This document shows, one piece after another, positions 26,970 through 36,827 of a DNA stretch of 64,000 nt; within the stretch, counting starts at the first letter, position 1; each line of letters starts with the position of its first letter. The translations under genes were made by a program, and so were the position numbers. The notes under the pieces were generated by a model. That model was given only the letters and a program-made list of their open reading frames with translations, searched no databases and was not told the DNA's origin. Origin of the DNA: JBBQZU01 sp038207425 (GTDB taxonomy: Bacteria; Bacteroidota; Bacteroidia; Flavobacteriales_D; Cryomorphaceae); NCBI GenBank assembly GCA_038207425.1, contig JBBQZU010000006.1, forward strand, positions 1-64,000, read 5' to 3'.

Positions 26970-27028
26970 TACCTTTGCGCCACTCTGCACAGGAGGCCTA
27001 GGCGGCCCGAGATGCAGGCTTATATTTG
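26970..27028 (+). promoter_or_regulatory. candidate -7 elements upstream of the DEAD-box helicase gene
   Basis: Two perfect matches to the Bacteroidota -7 consensus TAnnTTTG lie in the 218-base intergenic region: TACCTTTG (26970-26977) and TATATTTG (27021-27028). Neither has a clear TTTG/TTG -33 box at 19-21 bases. The second would leave a 5' UTR of about 75 bases, long enough for the cold-responsive leader common on such helicase genes. Confidence 0.3.
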
Positions 27029-27107
27029 CACCGGGACCTAAACATACTCCAAAAACTCAAGCAGACTGCGATACACCCGGGTAGGGTAGCTCCGCTTCCA
27101 ACACAAT

Positions 27108-28976
27108 ATGACATCATTTGAAAATTCGGGTCTCAACCCCGAGATACTCAAGGCCATAGCTGACCTTGGTTTCACTATCCCAACGCCGGTGCAAGCCCAG
27201 ACTTTGCCTATTCTCCTTTCGGGAGATGAAGACTTGGTAGCACTTGCGCAAACAGGTACCGGCAAAACAGCAGCTTTCGGATTTCCTATGCTGAATCGTA
27301 TCAATCAGAAAAACAAAGAGACTCAGGCGCTTATTCTTTGCCCTACGCGTGAGCTTTGTTTGCAAATTACCAATGATCTTACCGCTTACGCCAAATATAT
27401 GCCTCAGGTATACATCACTGCGATCTACGGCGGCGCCCCGATTGGCGTACAAGCGCGACAACTTTCTAAAGGAACCCAGATTGTAGTGGGTACTCCCGGA
27501 CGAGTGGTGGATATGATAAGCCGCGGAGCCTTAATTATAGACAAAGTAAATTGCTTTGTACTCGATGAAGCTGATGAAATGCTTAATATGGGCTTCAAGG
27601 ACGACCTCGAAACTATATTTGAATCAATGCCAGCCGAGAAGAACACCTGGCTCTTTTCAGCAACCATGCCACCACGCGTTGATGGTATAGCCCGTCGCTT
27701 TATGAAGGAAGCCAAAAGGGTAAGCCTCGGCAAAAGAAATGAAGGTGCTTCAACTATTACGCATGAATACTACATGGTACATGCGAAAGACAGGTTTGAA
27801 GCGCTTAGCAGAATACTAGACCTAAACGCTGGCTTTTACGGAGTAATCTTTTGCCGAACAAGAATAGAGACTACAGAAATAGCCCAAAAACTTGCCCGAA
27901 GAGGGTATCCTGCTCAGGCACTAAACGGTGACCTTTCGCAAGGTCAGCGCGACAAGGTAATGGGCGATTTCAGAAGCGGAGCCCTCCGTATGCTGGTGGC
28001 TACCGATGTAGCTGCACGGGGTCTTGACGTTGACGACCTTACCCACGTAATAAACTACATACTACCTGACGACCTTGAAGTGTATGTGCACCGCAGTGGC
28101 CGCACCGGAAGGGCAGGCAAAACGGGTACTTGTGTCTCTATCGTTCACAGCCGCGAAAGTGCTAAGATTCGCGATCTTGAGCGTACCGTGGGCAAACCAT
28201 TTGAGCATAAGAAGGTACCAAGTGCATCAGAGATAGGTCAATTTCACGTGATCAAGGAAACCAAAGACCTGCTTGAAGCCGATACTAAGAAAAAATCATT
28301 GGGTAAACTTTCTGCTGATGTCTACATGCTATTCGAAGGCCTTGACCGAGAGCAAATCATAGAGCAATGGCTCATGTGGAGCTATATGAAGAATGTAAAG
28401 TCGGACACAAGCAATGACGATATAAATATTGAACCAGGTAGAGGAGGGGCACGTAAGGAATGGGATAGCAACCGCTCGAATAGAGACAGAGATACTTCGC
28501 GACCACGTGTGCAGTACGGTGCCGAGCGTACCCGAAGCAATGACAGAGGTGACCGCAACGATCGCGGTGACCGCAATGACAGGCCTATCAGAGGCGCCCG
28601 AACCGAACGCAATGACCGTTTCGAGCGCAACGACCGCTCTGAAAGCCGCAGCGAAAGGTCAGGACGACCGGAATCATCTGCGGGATTTACCGATATTGAA
28701 ATCAATATCGGCAGCACCCATAACATGAAGCCAAACAAGCTGATGGGAATCATTAATGACATCACCGGCGATACGTCAATCCAATTCGGACGAATTGATA
28801 TTTATGGAGATAAGACCTCTATAGGTATAGACTCAAAACGCGCCAAGGAGGTAATTCAGGCGATGGATGGAATGCAGTTTGGTAGCAAGCGCCTTAAGGT
28901 GAATGTAAAAGAAAAGAGCGATCCTTTTGGCGAAGGATACCGTCCTTTCCCTAAGGCAACAAGAAAGAAAAAATGA
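27108..28976 (+). CDS. DEAD-box RNA helicase with C-terminal RNA-binding domain
   Basis: The 622-residue protein has the Q motif (PTPVQAQTLPI), Walker A (AQTGTGKTAAF), DEAD (VLDEADEML), SAT (LFSATMPP) and motif VI (HRSGRTGRAG), all intact. Residues ~440-520 are a very hydrophilic tail with repeated Arg-Asp-Asn-Gly units (for example RGDRNDRGDRND). The last ~75 residues (TDIEINIGSTHNMKPNKLMG) resemble the DbpA/CsdA RNA-binding domain that targets structured RNA. The family unwinds RNA in ribosome assembly and cold adaptation. Length matches the DeaD/CsdA subgroup. It is transcribed alone; the next gene starts 74 bases later on the same strand and may be cotranscribed. Confidence 0.94.
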   Translation: MTSFENSGLNPEILKAIADLGFTIPTPVQAQTLPILLSGDEDLVALAQTGTGKTAAFGFPMLNRINQKNKETQALILCPTRELCLQITNDLTAYAKYMPQVYITAIYGGAPIGVQARQLSKGTQIVVGTPGRVVDMISRGALIIDKVNCFVLDEADEMLNMGFKDDLETIFESMPAEKNTWLFSATMPPRVDGIARRFMKEAKRVSLGKRNEGASTITHEYYMVHAKDRFEALSRILDLNAGFYGVIFCRTRIETTEIAQKLARRGYPAQALNGDLSQGQRDKVMGDFRSGALRMLVATDVAARGLDVDDLTHVINYILPDDLEVYVHRSGRTGRAGKTGTCVSIVHSRESAKIRDLERTVGKPFEHKKVPSASEIGQFHVIKETKDLLEADTKKKSLGKLSADVYMLFEGLDREQIIEQWLMWSYMKNVKSDTSNDDINIEPGRGGARKEWDSNRSNRDRDTSRPRVQYGAERTRSNDRGDRNDRGDRNDRPIRGARTERNDRFERNDRSESRSERSGRPESSAGFTDIEINIGSTHNMKPNKLMGIINDITGDTSIQFGRIDIYGDKTSIGIDSKRAKEVIQAMDGMQFGSKRLKVNVKEKSDPFGEGYRPFPKATRKKK

Positions 28977-29050
28977 TGCCTTAGCTGCTATTGCCAATGG
29001 TATGGCTTCATTTGCAGCCAATGCGTTTTATATAAATCGACCCTGAAAGA

Positions 29051-29851
29051 ATGAAAAAGACAAAATTTCTTTTGATAGCCTGCATGGTATTATTAGCCCT
29101 TTCGAGGTGCACCAATAGTAACCCTCCAGCAGAATCAGTTGCTCTCGCAGATACATTGGTAGCCGACCCGGCACATAGCAGTGAGAATGCCCCAGACTGG
29201 ACAGGTACTTACAGAGGTACTTTACCTTGCGCTGATTGTGAAGGCGTTGAAACAACCATTTCACTCAGCAGGGAGAAGACCTACACAAGAAGTCTAGTAT
29301 TCAACGGTAAGAATACAGAGCCATTTTCTGAATCAGGAACCTTCAGTTTTGCGGATGACGGTAATACGCTCATACTAAACGCTGCTGAAGGTAACAGGAA
29401 ATACAAGGTAGGCGAGAATGTGCTCATTCATCTTGACAACGATGGAAATCTTATTACAGGTGAATTAAGCGAATCCTATCGTTTGGTAAAATCAATGATG
29501 AGCGATAGTTTGATTGAAGGAAAAAGGTGGAACCTTATTGAGTTAATGGGCAAACCAATTGAAGTAAATCAAAAGAGCACAGGAGTATTTATGGAACTTC
29601 ATACACACGATTCGCGAATAGTAGGAAATACTGGTTGCAACAACTTTTTCGGACAGTATCAGTTGCTGGGTATGGGCCGCATTCACTTCGGGAAAATTGG
29701 AGCAACGCTTATGGCTTGTCCGGATATGACTGCTGAAGAATCATTCCTGATAACTCTTGAACAGGCCGACAATTATACATTGGTAAATGGATTACTTACA
29801 TTAAACAAGGCTAAAATGGCTCCTTTGGCAAGGTTTAAATCTGACAACTAG
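29051..29851 (+). CDS. META/NlpE-domain lipoprotein
   Basis: The 266-residue protein has a lipoprotein signal ending at a lipobox (LLALSRC). It is followed by a short linker and an NlpE-type N-terminal domain with the diagnostic CADCEG motif (GTLPCADCEGVETTISL). The C-terminal half is a META domain with NTGCNNFFGQY and GATLMACPDM, as in HslJ. This NlpE+META architecture occurs in outer-membrane lipoproteins linked to envelope stress and metal or antibiotic tolerance. A strong terminator follows the gene. The lipobox residue before Cys is Arg, less usual than Gly or Ala. Confidence 0.9.
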   Translation: MKKTKFLLIACMVLLALSRCTNSNPPAESVALADTLVADPAHSSENAPDWTGTYRGTLPCADCEGVETTISLSREKTYTRSLVFNGKNTEPFSESGTFSFADDGNTLILNAAEGNRKYKVGENVLIHLDNDGNLITGELSESYRLVKSMMSDSLIEGKRWNLIELMGKPIEVNQKSTGVFMELHTHDSRIVGNTGCNNFFGQYQLLGMGRIHFGKIGATLMACPDMTAEESFLITLEQADNYTLVNGLLTLNKAKMAPLARFKSDN

Positions 29852-29877
29852 ATAAGAGAAAAGAATTTTCGAATCCT

Positions 29878-29909
29878 AAAACCGGCTCTTATCAGCCGGT
29901 TTTTTTTTG
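29878..29909 (+). terminator. intrinsic terminator after the META/NlpE lipoprotein gene
   Basis: AAAACCGGCT (29878-29887) pairs with AGCCGGTTTT (29894-29903) around a 6-base loop; the 3' arm runs into a tract of nine T ending at 29908. It lies 27 bases beyond the stop codon. The remaining 250 bases to the next gene hold only a candidate -7 element. Confidence 0.92.
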
Positions 29910-30102
29910 ATAATTAGCGGCTTATAAAACAATTTTTTACCTGTTTACTATAGCAAGATGCCTATTTTCAATGGCAATTTATTCTGGTAATTATTAGCGA
30001 CTTACGATAAATGGGCAAACAAATATCCACTGTATTCGCGGCCAATATTGTCATACTTTATAATTTGTTAAAAAAATACAACAAGAACATTTGTTTTTTA
30101 CA

Positions 30103-30110
30103 TACCTTTG
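30103..30110 (+). promoter_or_regulatory. candidate -7 element (TACCTTTG) of the VCBS/ASPIC gene
   Basis: A perfect TAnnTTTG match 58 bases before the start codon. The AT-rich upstream region (29950-30100) lacks a convincing -33 TTTG at the right distance. Confidence 0.35.
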
Positions 30111-30167
30111 ATTTAAAACCTGCGAATTACGATTTAAAGAGTACTAAAACAACCAAACCAAACTCTT

Positions 30168-32783
30168 ATGGGTAGTCGCCATGTTATACTGTTTTTGGCA
30201 GCCACGCTTCTGCGCAGTTCAATAAGTTTCGCTCAGTATACAGATCAGAGTGCTTTACTGAATATTAATACTTCCGTAGCTGCCAGTTACAACGGCAATG
30301 GTCTGAGTTTTTATGATTTCAACCAGGATGGCTGGGACGATATTACCATAGGAAGGGGCACCCAAACTCCGGTTTTTCTCATCAATAATCAAGGCATCTA
30401 TACCCCTGCTCCATTTTCGATACCCAATTTGAATGCAAAGCAAATTCAAATGATTATGTGGGTAGATTATGACGCTGATGGTGATCTCGATCTGCTTATC
30501 ACAAAAATGTTTGCTCTATTGGAATTATGGCAGAATGATGGTAGTTATAATTTTACAAATGTTGCCGCTCAGGCCGGACTTGATCAAACGGAATATTACT
30601 ATACAGGGGCAGCCTTCTGCGATTATGACCACGACGGAGACTTGGATTTTTATGTAGGCAAGTTTTACCATCCGCTTCTTGGAATTTCGCCAGGTAAAGC
30701 CCCGGTATTCTACTTAAATAACGGCAATGGCACATTTGTGCAATATACGGTCGATGCAGGATTGTATTTACCTCAAAGGCCCTTATTTCAGCCTGTTTTT
30801 CTTGATTACGACAACGATGGCTGGGAAGACTTGTATTTAATTACAGACAGGGTATTTGTCGAGAATGTCCTGTTCAGGAATAATCAGAATGGCACTTTTA
30901 CCAACGTAACTGCCGAAAGTGGTGCCGGTATTATGATTTGCTCCATGACTGGCACAGTGGGTGATTATGACAATGACCAAGACTTGGATATTTATATTAC
31001 CAACAGCCCACCGGTAGGAAGCAAGATGCTTCGAAATAATGGTAACTCAACATTTACTGAAGTTGCAGCGGCAATGGGAACCAACGCAATACAAATCGGC
31101 TGGGGGTCGCTTTGGATTGATTATAACAATGATACCTGGCAGGATTTATTTGTATCACTTACAGGCGGACATCCGGGATACATAGGAAATCACTTCTACC
31201 ACAATAATAACGGTACCTCGTTTAACAATATAGGTCCTGAGATAGGCATACTCAATGAAGTTACTGAATCCTATGTATGTGCAATGGGCGATGTGAATAA
31301 TGACGGGTACTACGATATTTTACTAAACAACAAGCAAGGATATGTGCCTAAACTGTATAATAGCATTACTGGCGATAACAACTATTTGAGCGTAAGTCTC
31401 AAAGGAATAGAATCAAATATGCAGGGCATAGGTTCGTGGATACGATGCTTTGCCGGTGGCAATGAGTATGTAAGATTTACATTATGTGGTGAAAATCTGA
31501 TTGGCCAAAATTCAGATAAATATATCTTCGGTCTTGGTCAGTATGAAGTGGTAGACTCATTGGTGGTTGAATGGAATATGGGAACCAGAGATGTGTATTA
31601 CAATGTTTCTATTAACCAACATCTGCAAATAATAGAAGGCAACAGTTACTATGAAAACCTTATGCCACTCAGCATTTCAGAGTATCTCTGTGAAGGTGGA
31701 ATTGTTTCACTTTCTATTCCATATTTTGAGCAGGTGGTATGGAACCAAGGGTCTACAGGCAATATAATTGAAGTGGATGAGCCGGGTACATATTGGGCAA
31801 ATATTACAACCGCAAGTGGCCTTGTAGTGCAAACCCAACCCATCACTGTTGAAGAAGCACCGGTTCTGAATATTTCAATAATCTCCTCCAATGAGACTTG
31901 CTTTGGGGTCAATAATGGCCTTATAATAATCAATGATATTGCTGGCGAGATAGCAATGATAAATTGGAGTAACGGAAGCAGTGAAAGTTTTATTGAAGGC
32001 CTGAGTCCCGGAGCTTATACATATGAACTGCAAGACCAATATGGATGTACTTATTTTGGGGGAGCATTTATAGAACCGGCTCAGGAGATCATATCGCTTA
32101 TTTTGACTAATCCAGTATTCTGCAATGGTGAAAGCACGGGAACGGTTCAGGTGTTAGTTTTTGGTGGTGTGTTTCCACATCAAATTGACTGGCAAGGGCA
32201 GAATAGCACGCAGTTGACAGCAGGTGAATACAGTGTGATCATAACAGATGGTGCAGGTTGTGTTAAATCATATATATATACCATCACTGAACCTGAAGAG
32301 ATCAGTACTTCAATTTCGACACAGAATATAGGTGTTGAAGGTGCTTTTGGTAGTGCAATAATATCGGTTGTCGGAGGAATTCAACCTTACACATATACTT
32401 GCAGCAGTGGGGTGGTAGAGAATAACCAAATCAGTGAGCTTCCAGCAGGTGTGCACCAAATAAGTGTAATGGATTCCAATAATTGTGTGAAGGAATCTGA
32501 ATTTGAAATATATGATATAACTAGTGTTCGTGATTATTTCAGAAATAATTGCACCCTTTATCCAAATCCGGCGCAGCAAAGTTTTAAAATCGTTGACTGC
32601 AATTTACCCCCAATCTTTAGCTATTCAATATTTGACGCCAGAGGGGTATTGAAGATCCATTCCGAAAATCAACAGGTTACTTCGGTTATTGATACAAATG
32701 ATCTTCCTTCGGGTTTGTATTTCCTTCGTATTCAAACGGAATCTACTCCTGTTTCGATGCCTTTTGTAAAAGCAATGGATTAA
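30168..32783 (+). CDS. secreted VCBS/FG-GAP repeat protein with ASPIC/UnbV domain and type A T9SS sorting domain
   Basis: The 871-residue protein has a signal peptide (VILFLAATLLRSSISFAQ). It has at least six integrin-like calcium-binding repeats (DYDADGDLDLLI, DYDHDGDLDFYVG, DYDNDGWEDLYLI, DYDNDQDLDIYI, DYNNDTWQDLFV, DVNNDGYYDILL) forming a beta-propeller. An ASPIC/UnbV domain follows (LGQYEVVDSLVVEWNMGTRD), then SprB-like Ig repeats. The last ~75 residues (CTLYPNPAQQSFKI... LPSGLYFLRIQT) are a type A sorting domain. This CRTAC1-like layout is common in secreted Bacteroidota proteins of unknown role. Its stop overlaps that of the convergent AlkC/D-type gene by four bases. Confidence 0.92.
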   Translation: MGSRHVILFLAATLLRSSISFAQYTDQSALLNINTSVAASYNGNGLSFYDFNQDGWDDITIGRGTQTPVFLINNQGIYTPAPFSIPNLNAKQIQMIMWVDYDADGDLDLLITKMFALLELWQNDGSYNFTNVAAQAGLDQTEYYYTGAAFCDYDHDGDLDFYVGKFYHPLLGISPGKAPVFYLNNGNGTFVQYTVDAGLYLPQRPLFQPVFLDYDNDGWEDLYLITDRVFVENVLFRNNQNGTFTNVTAESGAGIMICSMTGTVGDYDNDQDLDIYITNSPPVGSKMLRNNGNSTFTEVAAAMGTNAIQIGWGSLWIDYNNDTWQDLFVSLTGGHPGYIGNHFYHNNNGTSFNNIGPEIGILNEVTESYVCAMGDVNNDGYYDILLNNKQGYVPKLYNSITGDNNYLSVSLKGIESNMQGIGSWIRCFAGGNEYVRFTLCGENLIGQNSDKYIFGLGQYEVVDSLVVEWNMGTRDVYYNVSINQHLQIIEGNSYYENLMPLSISEYLCEGGIVSLSIPYFEQVVWNQGSTGNIIEVDEPGTYWANITTASGLVVQTQPITVEEAPVLNISIISSNETCFGVNNGLIIINDIAGEIAMINWSNGSSESFIEGLSPGAYTYELQDQYGCTYFGGAFIEPAQEIISLILTNPVFCNGESTGTVQVLVFGGVFPHQIDWQGQNSTQLTAGEYSVIITDGAGCVKSYIYTITEPEEISTSISTQNIGVEGAFGSAIISVVGGIQPYTYTCSSGVVENNQISELPAGVHQISVMDSNNCVKESEFEIYDITSVRDYFRNNCTLYPNPAQQSFKIVDCNLPPIFSYSIFDARGVLKIHSENQQVTSVIDTNDLPSGLYFLRIQTESTPVSMPFVKAMD

Positions 32784-33631
32784 TTGCCTGAATCAAATTC
32801 TGATGCCTGGTCATTGGGGATCATGTTGCGGAGAGCGCGTTTCACGATTTTCCGGGTATGCGTCGTCGGTGAGCATTGAATCCATCTGTTACAGGTACCT
32901 TGCAGCCAGTCAGGACGGGTCTTGCCGGCATCGTTCAGCCAGTTGGCCACACTGTTTTGCACGTACTTTGAATGATCAGCCTTAAGTGGTTCAAGCAACG
33001 ATTCCGCAGTTTCGGGTTTTTGCTTTAAGCTGTCAATATGCTTACACCATACACCCCTTGGTCTGGTAGCTTCACTTGAGAAACGACGTATATTTTCATT
33101 CGGATGAAGCGCCCAAAGCGCAAGAATTTCTATAGATTTAGATATGGATTGCGCAATATGTGGCCTGGCTGCCATCCAGGCCATTTCTCGCACTCCGAAG
33201 TGAGTGTCAGCTGCAAATGGTTTTACTGCCTTCAACATTTCCGGAAGGGAAAGGCGCTGTGTGGTGCTCACTCCACCCACAGCCCAACACCGCACCATAT
33301 CCGATGAATGTGAGCTCAGCTCAAACCAAACATCGTTTCCATAACGCGTTTCGTCAATGTCACTGAGACATTTGCTAATGGTATCGATAACTTTTGGTGC
33401 GGTTTTTTGCTTCAAAGAATCCACTGCCGACTCAATTTTTTCGAAACGATGCTGAAGACCATATTCTTTGAGAACATTTTTCAACAATGAAAGTTGATTA
33501 AGGGCAAGCCATTCGCTAAGGTTTATGGTTTCCATCAGGCCGGCTTCAAGCTGTTGCAAAACAGCCTTTGGAACCAATAGAGGTTTCACAGCTCCTTTAC
33601 GGGAGGCAAAGTCATGTTCTTGCAGATTCAT
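32780..33631 (-). CDS. DNA alkylation repair (AlkC/AlkD-like) HEAT-repeat protein
   Basis: The start at 33631 (283 residues, MNLQEHDFASRKGAVKPLLV) is chosen; the frame is open to 33868, but the extra N-terminus is Cys/Tyr-rich junk overlapping the neighbour's region. Stacked alpha-helical repeats include HSSDMVRCWAVGGV, DTHFGVREMAWMAARPHI and ENIRRFSSEATRPRGVW. The last is the conserved signature of AlkC/AlkD-type glycosylases that excise N3/N7-alkylated purines without base flipping. VQNSVANWLNDAGKTRPDW completes the family pattern. It is predicted to act on DNA in the cytoplasm; the catalytic residue was not assigned. It is downstream of, and codirectional with, the type B protein gene at 33870. 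Confidence 0.82.
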   Translation of the reverse strand: MNLQEHDFASRKGAVKPLLVPKAVLQQLEAGLMETINLSEWLALNQLSLLKNVLKEYGLQHRFEKIESAVDSLKQKTAPKVIDTISKCLSDIDETRYGNDVWFELSSHSSDMVRCWAVGGVSTTQRLSLPEMLKAVKPFAADTHFGVREMAWMAARPHIAQSISKSIEILALWALHPNENIRRFSSEATRPRGVWCKHIDSLKQKPETAESLLEPLKADHSKYVQNSVANWLNDAGKTRPDWLQGTCNRWIQCSPTTHTRKIVKRALRNMIPNDQASEFDSGN

Positions 33632-33869
33632 GGTAATCAAATATAAAGAAAACAACAGGATTGTGCCTATATAATATTTGCTATAACAGCATACATATTT
33701 ATTAAAAGAGCATCTGCACAAGTAACTTAGTAAGCCATAATGTGCAACTCCGTATATTTTGTTTAACGAACCCCTCCGTCCGAAGTCCATCTGCATGTGA
33801 AAGAGAATATTTGGGAAGAATAGAAGCACATACTGGAAGAAGGATTCAGCGTTTCCCACTGCTTCCATC

Positions 33870-36179
33870 TTACCTCATTAAGGTCACATTGCCACTCAAT
33901 ACCGCTTGCTTCAACGACTGCAGTAATGAGTTCTGATAAGACAATACATAAAAATACACACCTTCAGCCGCCTGATCGCCCTGATTATTATCGAAGTTGC
34001 CTTGCCAAAATTCAGTTTTACGTAAGGTTCGAAATACTTCTTGTCCCCAACGATTAAATATTATGAGCGAGTAGTTCAGCGGATCGCAGCTCATAGCAAT
34101 TTCAAACACGTCGTTCACACCGTCGCCGTTTGGCGTAAACACGTTTGGAATTATGGCAGGACAGTTACAATCACGGTTGCCAACTTCGACAGCCACAGAA
34201 ATACTCCCACAACCATTGGCCGCTTCCAGGATATAGGTTCCTATTTTATCAATCCGCACCGAAGAACTGTCCGAAAGCCCCGGCCAACTGAGGTTGGCAT
34301 TAGGCGATTCGAATTGCAGTATCAAAGACTCCCCATCGCAAAGCGTTGTGTCCTGCACCGCAACAACCGGGAGATTTGGAAATACAAACACCGATGCTGT
34401 TGCATCACAGCCTGACACAGGCGCGAATGTAACGCTGAGCAAGCCAATTGTATCAGCGGCTACCACACTGCCAATTGTACCGTTTGACCATGTAAACAGA
34501 CCCTCGGCTTCACTGCTCAAAGCATCTAGAATCACCTGCGCGTCAGGACACCATCCTGCGTAGCCCTCAATATCAATTTCTGGAAGGTTGCCTTGAAGCA
34601 ATACAAAAGTTTCGCTGGCAGTGCAGCCTTCTGTTGATAAAAAGTTGACAGTGTTGCTACCGGCATTTAACGCTGTAAATTCCGGACCTGTGGTGTTGTC
34701 AAACCATGTGAAGATTCCATCAAAATTATCCACATTGGCAATGAGAATTGAGGTGTCGTTTAGGCAAAAAAACTCGGGGCCTGAAATTGTAATTAACGGT
34801 GGTGGGGTCTGAACCACCTGCGTTTGTAAGATTGTGCTGCAACCATCGATAGTAGTGACGGTTAAAGTTAAAGGTCCTGTATTGACAACTTCAATCTGGG
34901 CTGTTGTTGCGCCTGTGCTCCACAGGTATGTAGCGCCTTCTTCTTCAGTAACTCCTACATCAATTTGCCCGCCGAAGCATAGTGCATACGATTCATCGAG
35001 TGTCGCTTCACTGACGCCTTCATTTTGAAAGTACTCGACATATTCAATATAGTTGTTTAATCCATACTGACTGGTTTGATTTCCGATAAAAATACCATTT
35101 TGCACGTAATTGCATCCGGCTCCGGATAGATTTGGAGAATTTATTACGCCAAGATAGCTCGAGTTGGTGTAACGAACGTATATTTTTCCATCAGGACCAA
35201 TTTTTAATGTACCATAATTGGAACCAACCTGTGTAGAATCTATAACTTGCCTTGAATTAACTATGGTAGATGGAATTCCACTAGTAAGGTCGAATTGATA
35301 CAAATAGTTGTAATCGCTCAAAGTAAAATTAAAAGCCTTCCATGTTGATCCATAGAGTTTCGAATTATCAGGAGAAAATGACAATCCGAATTCACCTCTG
35401 CTAAATGGAAGGTTTATCGGATTACTAACCATTCCTGTATTATTGTCAAAATCAAATAAAGCCAATATATTGGAGGGGTCATTTCCACCGATACCATTTC
35501 CGTTAAAGGCTAATTTATTTCCGTCAGGAGAAAATTTTATTTCTCCTCTCGCATTAATATTTGAAGTACAAGCGACGTGTGCAGGTCCAATATTTGAGAT
35601 TGTCGGAGTCGTTGAAATACCTGTTGATGTTACCAAAAATGCCAAAAAATTACTTGTTCCATATTCATGCGTCATTAGCCAAATATCTATTCCGTTACTG
35701 TGGTAAGTTGCAGCGATTTGTTCTGTAACATTTTGATTCGAAAGGATATTATTGCTACTTAGCACATCCCCCAATCCGCCGTTAAGAGTCATATCAACGA
35801 CATGATATTGAAACGATAAATTACCATTGGCTTGAATATCCGTAGTTATAATATAGTAAAGATCAACAGAGAGATGATTGGGAATAATTATGACCTGGCT
35901 CAGTGATCCTCCTGTGACTATTAAATTTCCATTTGGCATTAAGTTGTGCAATTTATCCCAAACCTTATCTGAATTGGTGTAAAATAAAAGTTGGCCGGTT
36001 GAATCAGCGATAGTGGAACACCCCTCAAATCCCGAATTATTTCCTTCAATAACCACAGGATTGCAACCATTAAAGTCAAGACCTACTTGGTTGCCAAATT
36101 GCCAGACATTACCATATTTTTGCCCTTGAGTAACTGTCACGAAGCAAAACATAGTCAAGCCAAGTATAAGTATTTTCAT
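33870..36179 (-). CDS. secreted beta-propeller/Ig-like protein with type B T9SS sorting domain
   Basis: From Met at 36179 (769 residues) there is a clean signal peptide (MKILILGLTMFCFVTVTQGQ) leading into KYGNVWQFGNQVGLDFNG. The first ~370 residues look like a WD40/PD40-type propeller: recurring units such as IKFSPDGNKLAFNGNGIGGN, LSFSPDNSKLYGSTW and LKIGPDGKIYVRY. Ig-like segments follow (ATYLWSTGATTAQIEV, GIFTWFDNTTG). The last ~95 residues (CPAIIPNVFTPNGDGVNDVF... IIFNRWGQEVFR) are the type B sorting domain. Such proteins are anchored at the surface through T9SS; ligand unknown. Confidence 0.9.
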   Translation of the reverse strand: MKILILGLTMFCFVTVTQGQKYGNVWQFGNQVGLDFNGCNPVVIEGNNSGFEGCSTIADSTGQLLFYTNSDKVWDKLHNLMPNGNLIVTGGSLSQVIIIPNHLSVDLYYIITTDIQANGNLSFQYHVVDMTLNGGLGDVLSSNNILSNQNVTEQIAATYHSNGIDIWLMTHEYGTSNFLAFLVTSTGISTTPTISNIGPAHVACTSNINARGEIKFSPDGNKLAFNGNGIGGNDPSNILALFDFDNNTGMVSNPINLPFSRGEFGLSFSPDNSKLYGSTWKAFNFTLSDYNYLYQFDLTSGIPSTIVNSRQVIDSTQVGSNYGTLKIGPDGKIYVRYTNSSYLGVINSPNLSGAGCNYVQNGIFIGNQTSQYGLNNYIEYVEYFQNEGVSEATLDESYALCFGGQIDVGVTEEEGATYLWSTGATTAQIEVVNTGPLTLTVTTIDGCSTILQTQVVQTPPPLITISGPEFFCLNDTSILIANVDNFDGIFTWFDNTTGPEFTALNAGSNTVNFLSTEGCTASETFVLLQGNLPEIDIEGYAGWCPDAQVILDALSSEAEGLFTWSNGTIGSVVAADTIGLLSVTFAPVSGCDATASVFVFPNLPVVAVQDTTLCDGESLILQFESPNANLSWPGLSDSSSVRIDKIGTYILEAANGCGSISVAVEVGNRDCNCPAIIPNVFTPNGDGVNDVFEIAMSCDPLNYSLIIFNRWGQEVFRTLRKTEFWQGNFDNNQGDQAAEGVYFYVLSYQNSLLQSLKQAVLSGNVTLMR

Positions 36180-36209
36180 TATCTGAAGTTTCCTAGCCTT
36201 CGGCATAAT

Positions 36210-36683
36210 CGGGTCAGGCTTTTGAATATAGTAACATACTATTGGTCTTATTTGGTTTGGGTGATCTTCGGCACATCCCTTCCTTCCCGTAACTTGTCGT
36301 GTAGGAGCGGGAGAACCTTACGTGAAAGTCTACACCCTGTAGTCGTAAGACCGCTGCCTTAAGTTCCATCCACTTGGATCATGATGTTTGTAATTCGCTG
36401 ATAAATATAACCATGTTCGCACCTACACACCATGGGATGGTTCTAGAAATTGATTTTTGCAATTTTCATAAGAATACAAGAATCCATTTTTATCATACAG
36501 CAATAATTTTGTTGTTTGTTAGCTGGCCGCCTTTTTCATACACTTTCAAAACAGACAAATTTCATCTTTACCACATGAATAACGGCCAGTTTTCTTTAAT
36601 TCAGATTCGCGATATGCTCTATGGGCAAGGATTCGGCAAGACCACAGCCGAAATGGGCAGATGAATCAGCTTATTCGCGGAGC
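36210..36683. other. intergenic stretch with no supported gene; one stable hairpin
   Basis: No gene is convincing here. A two-part hairpin lies at 36317-36349: CTTACG with CGTAAG outside and CTACA with TGTAG inside, closing a CCC loop with an asymmetric 7/1 internal loop. The flanking GAGCGGGAGAACC and its opposite-strand reading (TTTCACGTAAGGTTCTCC) vaguely recall domain V of group II introns, but the base-paired pattern does not fit well. A 96-codon plus-strand frame (36374-36664) ends in IQIRDMLYGQGFGKTTAEMG, which might be a decayed IS21-type transposase start; the support is too weak to call it. Confidence 0.4.
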
Positions 36684-36827
36684 TCAAGTTCGGAGAATTT
36701 CGATCAGATGGATATCGAAAATGAGCACGATATTCTCAGGAATGCCCTTACATGGGTTGCTTCCGTAGTCCAATTCGAACGGCATAAGTAGCTTGCCTTG
36801 ACCACCTTTGTATTTCCTTCCTAAAGC
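36684..36827 (-). pseudogene. C-terminal remnant of an FKBP-type peptidyl-prolyl isomerase gene
   Basis: A 46-codon frame ending at TGA 36684-36686 reads ALGRKYKGGQGKLLMPFELD, then YGSNPCKGIPENIVLIFDIH and LIEILRT. It matches the FKBP C-terminus, where 'GGK...L.iP..laYG......IPpnstLiFdveLl.I' is conserved. The frame closes upstream with TAA, and the expected ~60 residues of the domain are absent because repeat copy A with the tRNA-Arg terminator lies there. A recombination event has evidently joined the gene's 3' end to the tRNA locus. Confidence 0.78.

Noticed and set aside
28429..28728. Overlapping frames in the helicase tail
   Set aside because: They are shadows of the Arg/Asp/Asn-rich repeat tail of the helicase.
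36240..36380. Possible group II intron domain V
   Set aside because: Some strings recall domain V, but the two arms do not give the conserved stem and catalytic-triad geometry.
36374..36664. 96-codon plus-strand ORF with a transposase-like tail
   Set aside because: Only about 20 residues resemble an IS21-type start and there is no continuation, terminal repeats or partner gene.
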